A DNA stretch of 64,000 nt, taken from contig JAAOMT010000175.1 of NCBI GenBank assembly GCA_016748015.1, positions 408,212 through 472,211 of the forward strand, given 5' to 3'. This stretch comes from Geosiphon pyriformis (Eukaryota; Glomeromycota; Glomeromycetes; Archaeosporales; Geosiphonaceae). The position numbers were made by a program, and so were the translations under genes. The number at the start of each line of letters is the position of its first letter. The first letter of the stretch is position 1. Below the pieces are notes generated by a model that made no database searches, was not told the DNA's origin, and saw only the letters and a program-made list of their open reading frames with translations. Shown piece after piece: positions 10,594-23,207 of this stretch.

Positions 10594-13500
10594 TCATTCA
10601 GAATCTGAAATTTCAATCACTATTTCAGCATCAGCATCTTGTATCTGAACGGTTGCCAAATTTGCATGGACTTTCTGCGATTCTGCCAAAAGATATTTGA
10701 GAGTATATGTGTTGTCATCACACCTAGAGTAAAATGCGATGAAAAAAGTTGAATTTAAAGAATCCTTAGATTTCAAAATAGCTAAAAATTATTTTCACTT
10801 ACAATTTCCCTAGATCCTCCTTGGAATGCAGAATTGCTTTCTGCAACACCCTCAAAACACTGGCGAACTCACCACTACGATGTTTTAACCAATGCCCATG
10901 AGTCATAAACACACGTTTAATCCACAATAAGTGAAACTCTATATGGGGACTTTGCTCCATTTGTGCGCCAATAAATCTAAGTACACGATCAATATAGCGT
11001 TCTGGCAAATCTTTTACCACCAACTCAATATCCTGTGGTGGTATCCCCTCATATACTTCGTGTATGATATAAGTTTCATTCAATCGAAATGCCATCACTA
11101 AAGCCTTCAAATACTCTTGGGCGCGTAGCGTTTCCAAAACTGTCACCGGAGTGATATCAATTTCCAATTCGAATGGGTCAAATAATAAGCTCTCGTCTAA
11201 AGAATATAGAAGTAATCCTTCCGTTGAAGCAACAGCCCATGATCTTCCAGTAGGCGAGAATTTTACCGATTTTGTCCGGATTTCGGGTTTTGTTTTGCGT
11301 ACCGATAAATCGCCCCTTTGTGTGCCAGGTAAACTGGTGTCAATCCGATCCTCAAGGTCGCTCAAATTTCCTGTATCATCAATTAAGCCAATTGGACCTG
11401 CCTCTGTCATTCTTTTGCTATTTAAGAATTCGCGAATGCCGTCCAACGAGAGATTTTGGGATATTTGAAATTTTTTCAAAAGCATCGAGCTTTTGACATC
11501 ATAAATACAAACAAATTTACTATTACCGCCAACGATTACACATGATCCATCAGCAGTATAGCATATACTATTAAAAGATTTTCCAGATGAGGAGTTAGCC
11601 GCCGTTCGACGATCGGTCTCTTTTCTCCCCCCTGAAATATCTTGACGGCCTTCAATCTCATGAGTTTGGATACCACGTTCAACATCCCAAAAAGAAATCT
11701 GGCCGTCTAATATTGATACTGCTAATTCTTTTCCATCTGGACGGAATGCGATTGCTAATACATCATGGTTATGTCGAAAAATCTCGACATGACTCCCACG
11801 ACCAAACACATCCCAAGTCCGAGCTGTAGAATCCCATGAGCCCGATGCCAAAACCATTCCGGAAGGACTAAATGCTAGACTAGCAATTGACCCTTCATGG
11901 CCGGCTAAAATGTCCAATAATTTACCAGTCTGCACCGACCATACAAATATTTCGAATGTGTCCATCGATCCAGCACATACGATTTCACCACTGGGATCCA
12001 CGGCTAATGCGGTAAATTGGACTGGGGTGGGTGAGGTAAATGTACGAAAATTTCGGTATCGAATTAAATCGAATGCACGAACTGTTCCATCCAAAGATGC
12101 AGAGAACAAAACTTGTCCATGCTTTGCAAATTCTACCACCGTGACACCTGAGCTATGCTCAGAAAATGTTATAAAACAAAATCCAGTGACAGTATTCCAT
12201 ACTTTTACTTTTCCATCATCACCACCAGTTGCAATATGTTGCCCATTGGCAGAATAGGCTATTGTGTTCATGTCATAATAATGTCCTTGTTGTTTGAGAA
12301 CATAGGATTCTGATTGCCATTCCCATACTAAAAGTTGCCCAAGCTTGGAAGATCCAAATGCGAGCCATTCCCCTGTAGAATTAATGGCCACAGAATTTAT
12401 CTTTTTTTGAGAAATACTAAAAACCAATGAAGGGATTACTTTAATGAAATAGAGTATAATAAAAAATTAATGGATTAATGGATTACCTCAGAGTATGATA
12501 GTTATTAAATTCTGGCATCTCCCATATGCCAAAGATTCCTGATGAAAATCCAACCACTAATAGTTTTGAATTCACATGATAAGCGGAACAAACCACTTTT
12601 GCTCCAGCTTGATTAAAATAATGTTTTTGAGTTAGGATCCATCGTTTCATGGTTTCTTTTTTTGTTCCAACTTCCCCATTATCAATATCCATATCTTTAT
12701 CTTGATGTTTATCGCTTACTTTGAATTCTCGAACAAATAGTGATCCATCTTTACCAACTGTATAAATCTATGTCCGTTATGAATTAATATTAATATTGTA
12801 GAAATCTATACGAAAAGTGAGCTTAAGAAACTTACATATTTTCCGTTCTTTGAAAAATAACCCCCAACAACAGTATCACGATGACCGCTTAATGTAATTG
12901 GTACAAATCCTTCCATAGGATTTAACGAATAAATTTTGGCTGTCATGTCTTTTGATGTTGTTAAGAAATAACTTTTCCAGAAAAAGTTGAAAATTAGATC
13001 AGAAAAGTGAGATTTATAAAAAAAATTGTTGAATTACTTTGAATCGGGAGCCCATGTTATAGATATGACATCGTCATAATGACCGGTATATTTGCGATGC
13101 AAGACAAATGGTGCAAATTCACGATTAAAGCCTGGAGATCGCCATACCTGAATTTGTCGACCATGCGTCACCGCAAAAAATCTATTCGCGGAAATCAAAT
13201 TAAGTGACAATAAAAAATAGGGGACCATCATAGATTTCTGAAGCTGAATTCCCTTCTAAGTTTCAAGGATACTTTCCATTTGGGCTAAATTGTAAATCAG
13301 TAACAGTAGATTTGAAATTGAATTCACTGAGCACGATTCTTCTTTGGAAATTTATCAAGAGACATTTTCCATCTAAATCAAAAGGAATTTCTTAATTAAA
13401 ATGAATAAAATGTTTCGAATTTGATAGTTATTGACCTCCGCTTACTCTCATCAACGGATATTAACAATGTGCCATTTGGGGAGAGGGCGATACGCGAGAT

Positions 13501-13912
13501 ATTCATTCGATTTTCAAATGGAAATGTGATGGTTTTGTTGCTGTGGAAGGATCAAAGTTAAAATAGAATAAATCAGAGGAACTTTAGAAAGGATTAATGA
13601 AAATATCCAAAAGATAAAATCGTTGAAAAAACTTTTCTGTGTATGACTTACTTTACAAGATCAAACATCGATATCCGATTACCAACTGGGCTCAATAGGG
13701 AGTTACCATCCGGAGTGAACAAGAGGTTTCCTTGTGTATAAACTGTTCCGCATAAATTTGAAAACTATTTTTCGAAACATTTTTTGAGTAAATCAACAAG
13801 CAAGGTCAACCAAAGGGAGAGAATTCTTTTACAAGAATTGTGGGAAAAAGCGTAAAGAACGAAATGATCAGTTTGTAGAACATGGTAGAAATACCTTGAA
13901 GCCCAGTTTCAT
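10594..13912 (-). CDS. PWP2: Pwp2/Utp1, WD40 protein of the small-subunit processome
   Basis: Nine exons on the minus strand: 13895-13912, 13652-13764, 13446-13540, 13273-13372, 13038-13181, 12836-12971, 12487-12767, 10803-12416, 10594-10723; 876 residues. The start MKLGFKFSNLCGTVYTQG and the following SPVGNRISMFDL match the Pwp2 N-terminus closely. Many WD40 repeats follow (GHYDDVISITWAPDS, GHRDTVVGGYFS, GHYYDMNTIAYSANG, GHEGSIASLAFSPSG, each with a following W), forming a tandem beta-propeller. The C-terminal helical Utp12-like domain is seen in the large exon (LVMAFRLNETYIIHEVYEGIPP). Pwp2 is a core UtpB component of the U3 snoRNP processome that matures 18S rRNA in the nucleolus. Length is close to the yeast protein (923). 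The first exon is only 18 nt. Confidence 0.95.
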
Positions 13913-14515
13913 TTTTTTTTGTTTTTGACCAAATCTTGATAATTTGAAAAGTAAATTGTCTTCAGTATTTTTAATACTTTAAACACGTTGAGCAACAAAC
14001 CACATTACCACGTTGAAAAGTCAGAAATGAGAAAATTGTATTTTAGAATTTTCCGTTAGAATATTTGATACCACAAAATTTTTGTTTTATTAAAGTAATA
14101 TTGAAACGAATAAATTAAATTAATTATTAAAACTTTTATTTTATATTTTATATTTTATATTTAAAACAGAAATTAAAAATATTAACTTTTGTTTATAATA
14201 AATTATGAGTCAAAATAGTTTAATTCAAATAGTTAATAATATTACAAAGCTATTTTCTTATGTATTGTTTTCATTTTTTTTTTCCAATGCTTTATTAAGT
14301 GTAGTCTCATCATTTTTTACACAAATATTTGGTCAATTATAAATTAAAAACAATTGAGAAAAAAATAACAAATATAACTAAAATAATATAAAAATAATTA
14401 TTATATTGTTTACCACTTATTATAATATAGATTTTTAAATAAAATTAACGTTTTTTTATTTTATTAAAAATAAATTTTGTTATTCATTAATTAAATATTT
14501 AAATTATCATTATTA

Positions 14516-14552
<37 letters not shown>

Positions 14553-15074
14553 AATGTAATTGTATTTTTTATAAAATTTTATATTTCGTTTTTATTTATT
14601 ATTTAGGTTTTTAACTAAATATTTAGTAAATCTTATATTAAGTTTTTTAGTTTAAAGTATAAATTGAGGAAATTTTTTTAAATATTAAACCAAATCAAAA
14701 CCACAACAACAAAAACAACAATAATAATAATATTATTTTTATAATAATTAAATGTATTATAAAATAATTCTTTTTTAAATTAATAAGTAATAAACATTTT
14801 TTTTGTAAATTTTTGCGATATTTTAATATTATATAAATAATAATAATTTATTAATATTATAATATATTACCATTGCATAATAAAGATAATATTTTAGAGA
14901 AAACGTCTTGGATTTAATTGTTGGCTTTGCAAAAAAAATTAAAGCGTCAGAATAAAGATCTATTATTAGATTTGATCTTAGCTGATTTATGACTAAAATA
15001 TTGGCCTATGAGTCATAGTGTAACTTGTCCTTGAAAATTTGCCTTCGCTGAGCGAATAATCAAATTTTATCACA
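13913..15074. other. AT-rich intergenic region with (ATT)n microsatellite
   Basis: About 1.16 kb between the divergent PWP2 and TOM22 genes. It is dominated by A and T, with a (TTA)n tract at about 14505-14551. No coding sequence or structured RNA is recognised. Confidence 0.6.
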
Positions 15075-15702
15075 ATGGTCAAATTGGAAGAGGTTTGTCT
15101 ACCTAACTCAAATCTCCCTTGGATATGTAAGGGCTTATCCAGATTAAAACAATGAATTTTGTGTTTTCAAGATTGCCGAAGGTCAAGAAATTCAAGAGGA
15201 GGAAGGATTATCGGACGCCGCTTCAAACTACTCCTCAGATTCTGGTGCTTCAGAATATGAGGAGTCAATTCTCGAAAGGTTATGGGCCTTACGTGACATG
15301 ATACATCAAGACACGCGTGAATCGATATCAAATAACGTAACTAGGGTCTGGAGTTATGGAATGCGAAGTGCCAGTTTTCTTGGAAATACTCTATGGGTTC
15401 TGACCACTTCAGCCATAATACTCGTTTTACCGCTTGCTATTGAGCTAGAAAGGGAGCAAGCGATCATGCATATGGAAAACGAACAGAAAGCATTGGTAAT
15501 ATTTTAATGTTTGATGTCAAAGAATCGCAATTTTCAATTATTATATTTTCTCAATGACTGAAACATATTATTTCTTTGTTTTTTTTACATCAATTGACTA
15601 AACGCCTGGGTTTAGATGAATCAACAACCGACTCATGCTTACAATTCTTCAGGACAGCCTCAACAACCTGGGCGTGCTTCATTTATTCCTCCCGGTTATT
15701 GA
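15075..15702 (+). CDS. TOM22: Tom22, mitochondrial outer-membrane import receptor subunit
   Basis: Three exons: 15075-15092, 15172-15495, 15616-15702; 142 residues. The protein starts MVKLEEIAEGQEIQ, has a long acidic, serine-rich cytosolic segment (EEEGLSDAASNYSSDSG), the conserved helix ILERLWALRDMI, and a single transmembrane segment (TLWVLTTSAIILVLPLAIEL) preceded by the SFLGN motif, then a short Gln/Pro-rich tail in the intermembrane space. This is the tail-anchored layout of Tom22, the central receptor and organiser of the TOM complex that passes precursors from Tom20 to the Tom40 pore. Length is close to yeast Tom22 (152). The first exon encodes only six residues. Confidence 0.9.
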
Positions 15703-16160
15703 ACAGATCGCATTAATGAAGAGATGCAAAAAAAACGAGAAAAGAACAAAGGTGATTATTTCTTGTCTGTCGAATGAAGATCTTTTCTACCTTAAATGTT
15801 AAAGAATGATAATTGATCATTGGAAATATATTTTTAAATGACTATTGTCAATTCAGGTTCTATTGACAAGTCCTAATATCTGGTAACAGGAAATCGATAC
15901 TTGGTTTTTTTTTGTTATTTGCTTACGGTCTTGATGTGCAAAGTCGATCTTAGTGTAGCGAAGGAATTAGAGTTTTTTGCCCAATTCACAGATTATTAAA
16001 GATTTAAGATATATCTAGTATCATTGTACTGTAGGAATTAAATTGGATCTACGAATTGTGTCAAAGCTTGTGACTCGTAGGCAAACTAGATCTAATTTGT
16101 CAGATCTTTATATACAATAACGGGTAGATTTTTAAAAAACCTTTTGGTTGACAGTGAACC
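15703..16160. other. intergenic region
   Basis: About 460 bases between TOM22 and the ETF-beta gene, on the same strand. Nothing specific is seen beyond poly-T tracts. Confidence 0.5.
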
Positions 16161-17166
16161 ATGTCACAATTACGAATTCTCGTTGGTAAACCATTTTCGG
16201 CTGTATAACCCTTTGATTTAGAATTATTAAAATTTCGGTTAACTTTCTCCTTAAAATACCTTGTTCTTATAGGCTGTAAACGTGTAATTGACTATGCGGT
16301 CAAAGTTCGTGTCAACCAAACAAAAACTGGTGTAGAAACGGCAAACGTGAAGCATTCTCTCAATCCATTTGACGAAATTGCTGTCGAAGAAGCAGTACAA
16401 CTGAAGGAACGTTTAAGTGGTAGAATCTCGGAAATTATTGCAGTTACATGTGGACCCCCGAAAAGTCAAGAAGTATTACGAACCGCTCTGGCTATGGGTG
16501 CTGACCGTGCAATTCACGTAGAAGTTAAAGAGGAAGTTATATTGCAACCTTTAGGGGTTGCAAAGCTACTGAAAACTATTGTTGAAAAGGAAAGGCCAGA
16601 TTTAGTTATTCTGGGCAAACAGGCCATTGATGATGACGCTAATCAGACTGGCCAGATCTTGGCTGGTCTATTGAATTGGCCACAGGCAAGAAATCCTTTT
16701 ATTAACCTTTCAGATTAGATATTATATATCTCACTTCAGTTTTTGTTGTAGGGAACATTTGCCTCCAAACTTGAGATCGATAATGAAGCGGTTAAAGTGA
16801 CTCGTGAGGTCGATGGTGGTATGGAAACGATAAGTACCAAGCTGCCTCTAATTGTGACAACAGATTTACGGTAGGAAGTTTATTTTGATCGGTGATCATT
16901 TAAATAGTATGTAAATTGCGAAATAACTCTCATTCACATCTTTATATCAAAGATTGAATGTCCCTAAGTTCGTTACCCTTCCTAATATCATGAAAGCAAA
17001 GAGAAAACCTATAAATGTAATTAAAGCAGACGATTTGAAGGTTGATATCACTCCAAGACTCGAGACACTTTCTGTGACGGACCCACCTACAAGACTTGGC
17101 GGTGCCAAAGTGGAATCTGTGGATGAGTTGATTAGTAAACTGAAAACGGTTGGAGCTTTGGATTAG
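16161..17166 (+). CDS. ETFB: electron-transfer flavoprotein beta subunit
   Basis: Four exons: 16161-16185, 16273-16685, 16752-16870, 16953-17166; 256 residues. It matches ETF beta along its length: [13 protein letters not shown] at the N-terminus, [28 protein letters not shown], the very conserved [15 protein letters not shown], then GTFAS after intron 2 and [16 protein letters not shown] near the end. ETF alpha/beta in the mitochondrial matrix takes electrons from acyl-CoA dehydrogenases and passes them to ETF-ubiquinone oxidoreductase, so the gene belongs to fatty-acid and amino-acid oxidation. Intron 2 has a GC donor (CAG followed by GCAAGA at 16686); using it restores the expected WPQ-GTFAS junction. 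ETF beta usually lacks a long cleavable presequence, in keeping with the short N-terminus. Confidence 0.95.
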
Positions 17167-17247
17167 GACGAATCGATTCACACAATTCTCCGGATACTCC
17201 CTTTCAAATCATCTTGTTAATAGTATAATTAAATCTCCAATTTTTTT

Positions 17248-18028
17248 TTAAAAGTCACCCTGACTATCCCAATTTTTCAAGTCATCCTCCTCCTCTTCAT
17301 CTTGATTTTGCGGTAATGGAGGGAAGCCAACAACTAAAAAATAGAATTGAATAGAAATAATCAGATCCTGAATAGAAGGTTAATTTAAATAAAAATCAAG
17401 AAAATATAGATTGACACATTATAAAATGAACGTCTCACTTACGTTCAGCAGTTCCAACGTTATCAGACCAGGTCCAATGATATGTCCATCGGTAACCACA
17501 GTGTTTATCGGTACAGGCATAGAACAAAGTCATCTTTGTATCAAGTCGACGTGAAGGAGACTGAAAAAATACGGCTTCCAAATTATTACATTTGGGACAA
17601 GTCTTTTTGGTACGAGGCAAAGTCGGATCAGCGGCTAAATCCTTGATTTCGGTGGTAGTTTGTTCACTATGGGATAATTCAATATTTTATTTGTAATGGA
17701 ATTTCTTGAATTCAAGGGTTTTAGTTTTAGGCCCAAAAAAACCTTATAACGTCTACATCGTTCTTATACACGCATTGGTTGTCAGACGGCTCTTGATATT
17801 CACAGTTGCGACAAGCGTAAGCCAAGATACGAGTCTCCTTATCTTCTCTTGGATAAAGCATATTGTTGCTAAGGTAAATAGATTCCCAAACCCACGCCAA
17901 ACAATAAAGTTATTAATTTTTCAGTTGTATGAGATCACATTTTTCTAGGTTCAGCTTTTTGACGGAAAGCAGGTGAAAGATAAATGAAAAGAAAATTACC
18001 AGTCGGCACAAAATTTGAAGCTTGCCAT
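17248..18028 (-). CDS. RPB9: Rpb9, RNA polymerase II subunit with C-terminal extension
   Basis: Four exons on the minus strand: 18000-18028, 17743-17868, 17443-17666, 17248-17333; 154 residues. The N-terminal zinc ribbon is [15 protein letters not shown] with a second Cys pair in ACRNCEY. The C-terminal ribbon, similar to TFIIS, has [18 protein letters not shown] and [11 protein letters not shown]. Rpb9 sits on the polymerase II lobe and affects start-site choice, fidelity and repair. Typical Rpb9 proteins are about 115-125 residues and stop soon after RWT; this one continues for about 40 residues into an acidic tail ([13 protein letters not shown]). The tail depends on a fourth exon joined through a canonical GTAAGT donor and TTTTTTAG acceptor. 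Without that splice the frame would stop three codons after the exon 3 donor, so both forms are possible. Confidence 0.9.
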
Positions 18029-18624
18029 TTTAAAGTTTCGGTGGGGATAGTTGAATTACGCGATAGTGGGTGTTTATTAAAGCACAATGATCATCGGTTA
18101 TTTAAGAACATTTAGTTTTTTTTTTAGTTGGAAGGAACATTTTGTTCTATTAATAGTATCATACCCTATGACGATCATTTAAAAAGTCCGAGAAAAAGAT
18201 CATGGTTATTTCTAATTTTCCAGAGAGAAATCTTTATTTAATTCAAAGTTCAGAGTAAAATAACTTTAAAAATAATTTATTATAATCAAAAGGTATAAAG
18301 TTAATTTTAATTTATCAAAAAATACCGAATTATAAAATATGTGTTACATTTAATCAAAAGATACTAAAATTTGAATGTAATTTATGATATATATAATATT
18401 TAATAAATCAAAAAAAATCAAATTTAAAATCAAAAAATCAAAAACCCTTTTTTTTTTGTTTGTTTTTTTACTATCACAAATTTTTTTATTCCCGGTTTTT
18501 TTTAAAAAAAAAAGGTATATTTTTAATTATCATTTAATAAATCTCTAATGTTGCATAAAAGATTTTCACAATTAAATCGTTTTTGCGAAACGATGTGGAA
18601 AATTTTTTTGCTTCTAGAGTTGGG

Positions 18625-18640
18625 AAAGAAAGAAGAAAAG

Positions 18641-18673
<33 letters not shown>

Positions 18674-18768
18674 GAAAAAAGAAAAAGAAAAAGAAAAAGA
18701 AAAAGAAAAAGAAAAAGAAAATGAAAATGAAAATGAAAATGAAAAAGAAAAAGAAAAAGAAAAAGAAA

Positions 18769-18814
<46 letters not shown>
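18625..18814. repeat. compound microsatellite (AAAAG)n-(AAAATG)n-(AAT)n
   Basis: A continuous purine-rich tract of about 190 bases made of A3-5G units, then four AAAATG-type units, then more AAAAG and finally (AAT)n. It is likely hypervariable in length. Confidence 0.95.
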
Positions 18815-18960
18815 TAATAATTTATCATCGTTTTAGGATGATTTAAGTAACAAAAGCTAGATGATTGATTAGATAATATATATATATATTTTAAAATTTT
18901 CAATAGGTTTTCAATACTATCAACAAAAATACCAAATGAAAAAAAATTAATAATAACAGC

Positions 18961-19043
18961 AAAATAAAAATAAAAATAAAAATAAAAATAATAATAAAAA
19001 TAATAATAAAAATAATAATAAAAATAATAATAAAAATAATAAT
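18961..19043. repeat. (AAAAT)n/(AATAAT)n microsatellite
   Basis: Regular alternation of AAAAT and AAT units over about 80 bases. Confidence 0.9.
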
Positions 19044-19575
19044 CCTTTGAAACAAAAATTTTAATTTCTTGAGACCTTGCTACATAGATTTAAAATACTC
19101 GTTTTTGTTCCTAATTAACATCAACATCAACATCAATCAACATCATCAACAATAATAATTTTTAATGTATATTACGATACATGTATAGGTATTTATATAA
19201 TATATATATATATACATTTTTGAATAAACATTCTTCAATTGACTGAATTCGTTATTTAAGGAAAAATTTCCGATTTTTTGTGTGTTGTTTTTACTAATAT
19301 TTTGAATGAAAAATTGAAAAAGGTTAGATAATTAAAATATTCTTATTATCTTGTAATAGGGTTTTTTTTTATTTTCAAAAAAGTAATAAAGTTTTTTTTA
19401 TGGGTAATAAAAGAAATTTTTATTTTTCCGAGTTATATATATTATGTATATACATATAGACAGAGATATCTCATAAAAAAAGGGATATATTAAATGAACG
19501 TGGTTTTATTCATGATTTTTAGCGAACCTGCCATGTGGGACATGAAAAAAGTATTTCAAATTAAATAATTTACCA

Positions 19576-19616
<41 letters not shown>

Positions 19617-21901
19617 TAATCTGTATAATGCTGAAGTATCTTTTAGTAGAAAAAATTGTTACAAAAATTATGAATCAACACAAAATAGAATTTTTGAAAA
19701 AAATTTGCACTCTCTGCACAGAACATCATCATTAATTTATAATTGATGATTTTAAAAAAAACTGGAACCTATTCAAAAAAATGGAATAAATAACAATTGA
19801 ACTTTTTTTACTTTTGTGTTGCACTGCGGTCTTTTTAGTAAAAAAAAAAAAAAATTGGAAAAAAATAGGTTCGGTCATGGCATGAAAAAAAAACCGGGAT
19901 TTTGAAATGATTGAAGCCGAAATTATTATTTAATGTATTATTTGTGATGATGACGTTACTTTTTGATTGACTAAAAACGATCAGGTTTTTTGGTTCAAGG
20001 AAAAATATGCATGAGACGTTTTATCTGCGGGGGGCGATGAAAGATTAGGAAGCTCTCTTTTAAAATTTACCAAATCTTAACTTCAATAAACAGTCCTGTT
20101 ATGTATCACGACGCCAAATTTTCGTCATTGTAAATTTTGAAAATTTTTTTTTGCTCTTCTTTGTTGTCAATTCTCTTTTGTTTTTTTCCCATTTTTAAAA
20201 TGATTTTGACAGTCACTCTCTAATAAGCATTGACACTCAAATATTATCACCAGGGTAATGGCGTTTCTTTTTTTTTTTCTTGTAATCTTTCTATTGGCAA
20301 TAAAAATATAAAATGAAATCATTTACGTTATACGCATGTTGCAGATTTGTAAGCTTCAATTAATATATTTAGAATTGATTAACTGAAGAGATTCTTGTAA
20401 TGTGACATAAAAAGATTGGAATGTGATTATTTAAAATAATTTTATAGATTATACCTTGCAAATGATCGAATCGTTCTGAATTTGTTCAACTACGTTAGCG
20501 GGCTCGACATTACAACATTATGCTTATCAGAAAGATACCCACGTGGATATTTACTATTTTGGGGGAACAAAAGAGACCAAAAAAGGAGTTTTAGTACCAT
20601 TGGCGGGGGAAGCATTTTATGAATATGAGAAAAATTTCTCATGAGAATGGGGGGAATATCATATATACACAGACAACACACACATACAAATACAATTGGA
20701 GAAAAAATTCATGCATTTTAACCAATATTAGAAAACCTCAAATGTCAACTTTTCATGGCTAACGTGTCAACTTCATTTACAATTGTTATTTGTTCTAGGC
20801 TTATTTCGAGACGTTTTGTTCCATTTTTAAATATCTACATAATTATAAGACATTTTAAATCAATAAATATATATACATTTTTTTCCCACGGCTGGTTGAA
20901 ATTTGCATGATCTGAATGTTTGTGATGTTTTCTTTAATCTAATCCTTGAATATATCACAAATATATTCATCGGTTGATCCATGTTTAGATTAGTGATATC
21001 CTTTTCAAGTTCTGATCATCGTAAAAATGGAAAATTCAACGATGTGACAAGAAGCCCCTTACACCAAATAAAGATAAATATACGCCAAAGAGGGCTTTGT
21101 GCGTATGGTGTAAAATAAGGATAAATTAATGTTGTGTAAGAGGCTTTATACACATATACAAACAGATAACATATAACAGAAAAACCAATTATCAATTGAC
21201 GATTTCCCCCCTTCCCTAATAAATGTACAATGTTAAAAGTTTTTTTTTTTTTTTTTATGTAATACAGGATTTCGCCTCCGATAAAAAAGATTTAGGGTAA
21301 CACCAATTTTTGATTCCCTTTAACTACTTATAAAATACCCAAGCAACAACAAAATCAAACACACACAAACCATAATTGAACATTTAAAATTACTAATAAC
21401 TTACTCCTTCAAAATAAAAAAAATTGTTGAATTTCCGAATCAGATCAAATTAAATTTAAATTTTAAGGCTGTTCTTCTGCCATCCTTTTTTTACTTTTTG
21501 TTCACGTACACACAGCACACACACAGTACACAGTACACAGTTTAATAATCACTATAAAGGTAAGCTTTTTCTATTATAATAATAATAGTAATAATAATAA
21601 TTATTATTATAATTATTATAATTATTATTAGTGTGTTGTTTCGATACTTATTTTACCTTTTTCCGAAACTTCTTTCCTGTTTATTCATTAAAAAAAAAAA
21701 AAAAACAAATTTTTTCAATTATTCTCTTTGACCAATTATAATTGTATCCAAAAAGAAAAAAAACGGTTGATTAAAATCGGCCATTCCTATCTTTTTTTTT
21801 TTTATAAAACACTGTAAGTATACTTTACTTTTGCTTTCTCTTTTTTGATAATTTCTGCTTTTCCTTTTTCATATAAAAAAAGTTTCTTATACACGTAATA
21901 G

Positions 21902-21934
<33 letters not shown>

Positions 21935-22111
21935 ATATTTATCATAATCATAATCATCATCATCATCATTATCATCGTCATTATTCATTCATCTATTATT
22001 ATGGACATTATTTCCAATCATATACTAGCGTTATTTTGACTTGCTACTGCGTTCTTCATTTGTTATTTCTTTACTCACATACACACACATATTATATTAT
22101 AAGTGTCTGTG

Positions 22112-22134
22112 TCTGTGTGTGTGTGTGTGTGTGT
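22112..22134. repeat. (GT)n dinucleotide repeat
   Basis: Short GT run in the presumed leader region of the HMG-box gene. Confidence 0.9.
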
Positions 22135-22450
22135 CCGTCTCTCTTGTTCAAACAGCTTTTATGTTCCTTTCTTTTTTTTTTTTATGAACGGACAAAAAAA
22201 TTTTATCTACCTTACCGTACCCTTTTTTTTTGCCACCAACTTTTATATCTACAAGTACTATCGACCTACTTTTTTTTTAATAGTTGGTTCTTGAATTATT
22301 AAACAACTTTGTAAATACTCAGCAACACTATATACGGAACTAATATTCTCTTACTATTACTCACTATATTTTATTTTCATACTTTACTTTTACAGTAAAG
22401 TTATTCAACCTCTTTTTACTACTCTATTACTGCTACTACTATTATACAAC

Positions 22451-22481
<31 letters not shown>

Positions 22482-22497
22482 AACAACAACAACTACT
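22451..22497. repeat. (CTA)n/(CAA)n trinucleotide repeat
   Basis: About 47 bases of CTA repeats passing into CAA repeats, some 240 bases before the HMG-box gene start codon. Confidence 0.9.
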
Positions 22498-22736
22498 ATT
22501 ACTATTATTATTATTACTACTACTACGAATACTACTTATTAATATTACGACAACGCGTGTTTTAAACTTCTATTTATCGTTTCTCTAAACAAACGAACAA
22601 CACATACCGCAAAAAAATCAAAACTCTCGAGCTCCGTTTGCATAAAGTTTTTTGAAACTCGGAGAATCGGAGAATTTCGAGATTTTGGAAGTAATCGTAA
22701 CACGTTAATGTTCTTGTATTAAAACTTTCTTCCCTA

Positions 22737-23166
22737 ATGGCCTATAATCAACGACAATACACGCCTACTCATCCTTCTAATGCTCAGCGTTATGGCTTTC
22801 CACAAAATTATCCTTCGGCAGCTCAACCACAACAATCTTCTCAACCTGCAACAAGTCTACTTCCAAACGGTTTAACACAACATAATGCCGCTGCTGCTGC
22901 CACGAATTCCTCATATAATACAAATCCATTAAATTATGTGAATACAAGACCTCCTTACTATTCACCACAAACTCAAAATTTATCTAGCTGGAAAACATGG
23001 CAAGACAATGGAGCCACTAATTCGCCTTCTTCACAAACAAATCACGGGGGAGTATTACAAAATAGTCTTTATAATCCCACCAGTGTAAGTGGCAGTGGTG
23101 GAAATACTAGTGGATTTTCGCAAAACAACAATAATTTATTTAGTACTACCGCCACAACTGCTCATC

Positions 23167-23207
<41 letters not shown>

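Larger units (their letters stand above)
18029..22736. other. long low-complexity intergenic region upstream of the HMG-box gene
   Basis: About 4.7 kb without a credible gene lies between the divergent RPB9 and HMG-box genes. It is packed with simple repeats: (AAAAG)n, (AAAATG)n and (AAT)n at 18625-18814, (AAAAT)n/(AATAAT)n at 18961-19043, (AAT)n at 19578-19614, (ATT)n and (ATC)n at about 21904-21980, (GT)n at 22112-22134 and (CTA)n/(CAA)n at 22451-22497. Open frames of 126 and 87 codons at 18523-18903 are translations of these repeats. The length suggests an extended promoter and 5' leader for the regulatory gene downstream, which is inference. Confidence 0.6.

Noticed and set aside
18523-18903. 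Open frames of 126 and 87 codons on both strands.
   Set aside because: They are translations of the AAAAG/AAT microsatellite (poly-Lys/Asn, poly-Phe/Ile).
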